Part shown: positions 60,427 to 64,000 of the stretch, one piece after another
How positions within the stretch are numbered: the first letter of the stretch is position 1
Layout: each line of letters opens with the position of its first letter
Virus record (IMG/VR): IMGVR_UViG_3300047297_000301
Span: 35,691-99,690 of that record
Direction: 5' to 3' (one strand)
From: a virus
DNA length: 64,000 nucleotides
The notes under the pieces: generated by a model
The model's database searches: none
Seen by the model: only the letters and a program-made list of their open reading frames with translations
Told to the model about the DNA's origin: nothing
Position numbers and translations under genes: made by a program

Positions 60427-61712
60427 TGTTAGTAGTCTCACGACCAGATATCAATGTTGATGTTATACAAGAGTTTGATCCTCAACAGAGGTTTATTAAG
60501 CTACCCATAACAAACTACTTAAAGTTACTAGATGTATACGATACGATCAATCGTCCACAGATTGCTTTAATTAACGCAGTCAACGATCCCAAGTACAGGT
60601 TTATCTGTGCTGCCCTTGCCAGGCGTTTAGGCAAAACTTATATTGCCAATATTATTGGGCAACTTGTTACCTTAGTCCCAGGGTCAAATGTCTTAATCAT
60701 TTCACCAAACTATAACTTATCATCAATATCCTTTGAACTCCAACGCAAACTTATCAAGCACTTCGACCTCGAAGTCGCACGTGACAACCTCAAAGACAAA
60801 ATTATCGAACTCAGCAACGGTTCTACCATTCGTATGGGTTCTCTTAGTACCGTTGATAGTACTGTTGGTCGATCATATGACCTAATTATATTTGACGAGG
60901 CTGCCCTAGGCGAAGGCGGTGAAGCCGCCTTTAATGTTGCCCTGCGACCTACCTTAGACAAGCCTCAAGCCAAAGCCATTTTTATCTCCACACCTCGTGG
61001 TCGTAACAACTGGTTTTCACAATTTTGGAATCGTGGCTTTGATCCAGGTTTCCCCGAGTGGATTAGCTTGCAAGCTGATTACACAGAAAATACTCGCATG
61101 GCTGAGTCAGACGTTGCTGAAGCACGTCGATCAATGTCAAAGTCCGAGTTCGAACAAGAATACTTAGCCTCATTTTCCGTATTTGAGGGTCAGATTTACA
61201 CATTACAGGATACAGATGTTATTGAAATTCCAGAAGATATTAAAGGCGAAGCATTTGCTGGATGCGACCCTGGTTACCGAGACGCTACTGCTTATTGCGC
61301 TATCGTGTACGATTGGAACCGTGATTGCTTTTATATTGTCGACGAATACCTAATGTCAGAAAAGACTACTGCAGAGCATGCTCAAGCGTTTACTGAAATG
61401 AATGAGCGTCATGGTGTTGAAGTTACATTTATTGACTCGGCAGCTGCACAGTTTGCCGGTGACCTTGCCTATCTCTACAACATTTCAACTACCAAAGCCA
61501 AAAAAGATGTACTACCAGGCATCGCGTATGTGCAGACATTGTTACAGCAAGGTCGATTAAAAGTTGCCCCACATTGCACTAACGTACGGGCTATGTTTGA
61601 CCAGTACCGCTGGGATCAACGTGAGGGGCTCCAACGTGAACGACCTATGCACGACGATTATAGTCACATGGCTGATGCAGTTCGTTATGCACTGTATACC
61701 TATACTGTATAA
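60426..61712 (+). CDS. terL: terminase large subunit (TerL)
   Basis: 428 residues. ATPase: ALARRLGKTYIA (Walker A-type with R/G/K/T), LIIFDEAAL (Walker B), FISTPRGRNNWF (motif III/coupling). Nuclease: AGCDPGYRDATAYC, VTFIDSAAA and the final HMADAVRYAL. It cuts concatemers and drives DNA into the prohead. Overlaps the previous stop by 1 base. Confidence 0.9.
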   Translation: MLVVSRPDINVDVIQEFDPQQRFIKLPITNYLKLLDVYDTINRPQIALINAVNDPKYRFICAALARRLGKTYIANIIGQLVTLVPGSNVLIISPNYNLSSISFELQRKLIKHFDLEVARDNLKDKIIELSNGSTIRMGSLSTVDSTVGRSYDLIIFDEAALGEGGEAAFNVALRPTLDKPQAKAIFISTPRGRNNWFSQFWNRGFDPGFPEWISLQADYTENTRMAESDVAEARRSMSKSEFEQEYLASFSVFEGQIYTLQDTDVIEIPEDIKGEAFAGCDPGYRDATAYCAIVYDWNRDCFYIVDEYLMSEKTTAEHAQAFTEMNERHGVEVTFIDSAAAQFAGDLAYLYNISTTKAKKDVLPGIAYVQTLLQQGRLKVAPHCTNVRAMFDQYRWDQREGLQRERPMHDDYSHMADAVRYALYTYTV

Positions 61713-61732
61713 TAGCAGCAGAAATTTGTGCA

Positions 61733-61761
61733 TTGACTTTTTGTTGCTTTTAGGCTATAAT
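61733..61761 (+). promoter_or_regulatory. promoter between TerL and HNH/portal
   Basis: TTGACT, 17-bp spacer, TATAAT (61756-61761), just after the TerL stop. Confidence 0.8.
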
Positions 61762-61819
61762 ACTAGGTAATTGTGGTGCATTTTGTTCCACTTAGATGTT
61801 ATCCAGCACATTAAAAACA

Positions 61820-62260
61820 ATGGCAAAGAATACAAATAAGCGAATACCTGTAAAATGGGTTCGCGACAGGGCTAAAGCAGCCTATGAAAAGAAAGATCGG
61901 TGTTTTATATGTTCGGGTTCACAAGACTTAGAACTGCACCACCTACACTCAGTTACTATACTCCTAGATAAATGGGCCGAAGCCAAGGGCTATGATATTT
62001 CAACAGACGCAGGTATTTTAGCTGTGCGAGACGAGTTTATTCAAGAGCATAATACAGAGTTATATGAGCAAGTTTACACCCTTTGTAATCGTCATCATGT
62101 AGCGCTGCATAGTGTTTACGGTAAAGCTCCTCGTCCTGGTTCGGAACCGAAACAGGCTCATTGGATTGAGACACAGCGATCAAAACACACAGGCGAAGTT
62201 GTTGAAACAGTTGTAATACCTAAAAAGAGCTTTGGTAGTTTTTTCAGTGAGTTTACTTAA
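61820..62260 (+). CDS. HNH-type endonuclease, packaging-associated
   Basis: 146 residues from the ATG at 61820; an in-frame ATG at 61796 is the alternative. CFICSGSQDLELHHLHSV and YTLCNRHHVALHSVYG give a zinc-bound HNH fold. HNH proteins beside HK97-type terminase and portal genes are known to assist DNA cleavage in packaging, so that role is likely. Confidence 0.75.
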   Translation: MAKNTNKRIPVKWVRDRAKAAYEKKDRCFICSGSQDLELHHLHSVTILLDKWAEAKGYDISTDAGILAVRDEFIQEHNTELYEQVYTLCNRHHVALHSVYGKAPRPGSEPKQAHWIETQRSKHTGEVVETVVIPKKSFGSFFSEFT

Positions 62261-62269
62261 GGGAAAACT

Positions 62270-63445
62270 ATGTCAAGATTTACAGACTGGATTGTTGAAA
62301 AACTTAATCCAGCACAAACACGTATTGCTCAAGAAGCAGGTACACAAATTGGTTCAGAAGCTAAGGTAACATACCGTCAAGCTTTCCAAAAATTAGAGTC
62401 GGTTAATCGTTCGGTAAGTATGCTTGTTAATGCAGCTGCTTCACTTGATTACGACGTAAAAGATAAGATTTCAGAAGGCGTAGTTGCTGGAGTTCGTCAA
62501 AAGTCGCTGAACACACTTTTAAACTTTAGACCTAATCCTTATCAAAGCACGCAAGAATTTCGCCAAGCAATTTTTACAGACCTAATCCTAGAAGGTAATG
62601 TGTTCGTACACTTTGATGGTGTATTTATGTATCACTTGCCTGCAGGTTCGGTAGAAATCTTAACTGATACCAAAACGTTTATTCGTGGCTATCGTTACAA
62701 CGGCATGGTTGATTTTAAAGAATCAGAAGTATTTCACTTCCGTGATTTGAATTCACAATCGATATATCGAGGCGCTTCGCGCTTAGAAGCAGCACAACGA
62801 TCAATGGCTACCTTATACGCAATGAAAGAGTTTCAAGAGAACTTTTTCGATAATGGAGCTGTATTTGGTTTAGTTTTAACTTCAGAAAATACACTTTCAC
62901 AAGTTGCAAAAGAAAAAACAATACAATACTGGTTACAGAAATATTCAACTAAACAAGGCGGCAAGCGTCCTGTAATTTTGGATTCAGGACTGAAACCTGC
63001 TAATGTATCAAACCAAAACTTCAAAGACATGGACTTTGATCAGTCTATTAAAACACACAACGAACTAATTATGCAATGTATTGGGATACCGCCTATTTTA
63101 TTAGCTGGTGGAAACAATGCTAATATTTCGCCTAATTTACGACTATTCTATTTAGAAACAGTAATGCCAGTAGTTCGTAAGTTCGTGTCTGCACTAGAAC
63201 GATATTACGGTTATGATGTTGACGCAATTACTGCTTCGGTATCTGCACTGCAACCAGAATTAAAAGACCAAGCCGCTTACTATCAAGCATTAGTAAATGG
63301 TGGAATAATTACAGCTAATGAAGCAAGAAAAGAATTACGTTATGAACCAAAAGATGGTAGTGACGAAATAAGAATACCAGCTAATATTGCTGGTTCGGCT
63401 GCTGATCCGTCAACAGGTGGTAGGCCAACAGATAATCAGCAATAA
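62270..63445 (+). CDS. portal protein (HK97 type)
   Basis: 391 residues. Pattern of phage portal family: SRFTDWIVEKL, LLNFRPNPYQSTQEFRQAIF, DLILEGNVFVHF, VFHFRDLNSQSIYRGASRLE, EFQENFFDNGAVFGLVL, and LIMQCIGIPPILLAG. Forms the dodecameric head vertex channel for DNA. RBS AAGGGAAAACT. Confidence 0.88.
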   Translation: MSRFTDWIVEKLNPAQTRIAQEAGTQIGSEAKVTYRQAFQKLESVNRSVSMLVNAAASLDYDVKDKISEGVVAGVRQKSLNTLLNFRPNPYQSTQEFRQAIFTDLILEGNVFVHFDGVFMYHLPAGSVEILTDTKTFIRGYRYNGMVDFKESEVFHFRDLNSQSIYRGASRLEAAQRSMATLYAMKEFQENFFDNGAVFGLVLTSENTLSQVAKEKTIQYWLQKYSTKQGGKRPVILDSGLKPANVSNQNFKDMDFDQSIKTHNELIMQCIGIPPILLAGGNNANISPNLRLFYLETVMPVVRKFVSALERYYGYDVDAITASVSALQPELKDQAAYYQALVNGGIITANEARKELRYEPKDGSDEIRIPANIAGSAADPSTGGRPTDNQQ

Positions 63446-63456
63446 AAGGGGTATTT

Positions 63457-64000
63457 ATGGTAGATAAAAATAAAGTGCTGTATGTAAACAGTTCTTTTAC
63501 TAAGAGTGAACCTACTACCACAGACGAAAGCGTTGAAATGTTAACCATCAAAGGTTATGCTTCAACTACTGACGTTGATAGACAGGGCGACATTGTTCCT
63601 GTAAGCGTTTGGGAAAAAGGTATTCAAAATTATTTGAAAAATCCAGTAATTTTGGCATACCATAATCACAGCGCTCCTATCGGTAGAATGGTAGAACACA
63701 AAGTTGACGAAAGAGGACTGCTTGTAAAAGCAAGAATTTCTTCTGCAGCTGGTGATGTTTATAAACTTGTAAAAGACGGCGTATTAACAGCTTTTAGTAT
63801 CGGATTTCGCATTGTAGATGCGGAGTACAATTCAGCTGCAGAGCTGTTTGTGGTAAAGGAGTTGGAACTGCACGAAATTTCAGTAGTGTCAGTACCCGCA
63901 AATCAAAACACATTATTTAGTCTCTCTAAGTCGTTTGAAAACGACGAAGAATTTAAATCTTTCAAAATGCAGTTTGCACCCAAAAGCGAATCAGCTAAAG
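63457..64000 (+). CDS. prohead protease (HK97 type), 3' end cut by window edge
   Basis: First ~181 residues are visible with no stop before the edge. IKGYASTTDVDRQGDIVPVS, LAYHNHSAPIGRM (catalytic His), VLTAFSIGFRIVDAEYNS (catalytic Ser) and LHEISVVSVPANQNT are hallmark segments of the S78/U35 prohead protease family. It matures the capsid; the major capsid protein is expected next, outside the window. Confidence 0.9.
   Translation, partial: MVDKNKVLYVNSSFTKSEPTTTDESVEMLTIKGYASTTDVDRQGDIVPVSVWEKGIQNYLKNPVILAYHNHSAPIGRMVEHKVDERGLLVKARISSAAGDVYKLVKDGVLTAFSIGFRIVDAEYNSAAELFVVKELELHEISVVSVPANQNTLFSLSKSFENDEEFKSFKMQFAPKSESAK

Overview
The window is a continuous piece of a large tailed double-stranded DNA bacteriophage (Caudoviricetes). 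The evidence is an HK97-type head module (small and large terminase, portal, prohead protease), tail-fibre genes, a spanin/endolysin lysis cassette, a full T4/T5-flavoured replication set and a tRNA array. DNA is AT-rich and genes are packed, with many ATGA/TAATG overlaps. A two-gene spanin system and a lipoprotein signal point to a Gram-negative host. No RNA polymerase or integrase was seen, and more than twenty near-consensus sigma-70 promoters (TTGnnn, 16-18 bp, TATAAT) suggest a virulent phage that uses host RNA polymerase throughout. The host cannot be named from the sequence.

Layout. 1-2.5 kb (+): end of a tail/virion gene, a glycine-rich fibre or adhesin, and a tail-assembly chaperone-like protein. 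2.5-3.7 kb (+): a heme oxygenase overlapping a ferredoxin-dependent bilin reductase, which together make a two-step heme-to-bilin pathway. 3.7-7.0 kb (+): lysis and membrane proteins. 7.1-8.5 kb (+): PhoH and a conserved phage protein, ending in a bidirectional terminator. 8.5-11.9 kb (-): Dps-like ferritin and a family of shuffled virion-type genes, including a collagen-like one. 12-33 kb (-): nucleotide metabolism and replication, namely class II ribonucleotide reductase, dUTPase, 5'-3' exonuclease, resolvase-like nuclease, gp46/gp47, glutaredoxin, ssDNA-binding protein, UvsW-like helicase, family A DNA polymerase, primase, DnaB-like helicase, and a two-subunit NAD+ DNA ligase. 33-42 kb (-): small genes, eight tRNA or tRNA-like genes, ClpP-like protease, UV endonuclease and 2OG-Fe(II) oxygenases. 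A divergent promoter pair at 42.3-42.4 kb switches direction. 42.4-51.1 kb (+): SleB-like hydrolase, ThyX, MazG and many small early genes, ending with a putative replication protein and an HTH protein. 51.1-52.4 kb has no genes. 52.4-58.7 kb is a leftward accessory island. 59-64 kb (+): terminase, portal and protease, the last cut by the window edge.

The most unusual parts are non-coding or metabolic. (1) The heme oxygenase/bilin reductase pair sits outside any photosynthesis gene context. (2) The 1.3 kb gene-free stretch carries a complete hammerhead ribozyme core on the minus strand, two minus-strand promoters feeding it, and a cluster of a 14-bp motif (GCAGTTTAGGGTCA). (3) The 51-58 kb island holds five plus-strand promoters with a perfect TTGACA box and a GC-rich GGCGC start region like that of stable-RNA promoters. 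They point against the neighbouring genes and are followed by conserved hairpins, so they look like a family of small non-coding RNA genes. (4) The same island holds an expanded family of small helix-turn-helix proteins and a protein ending in DDVPF like bacterial SSB.
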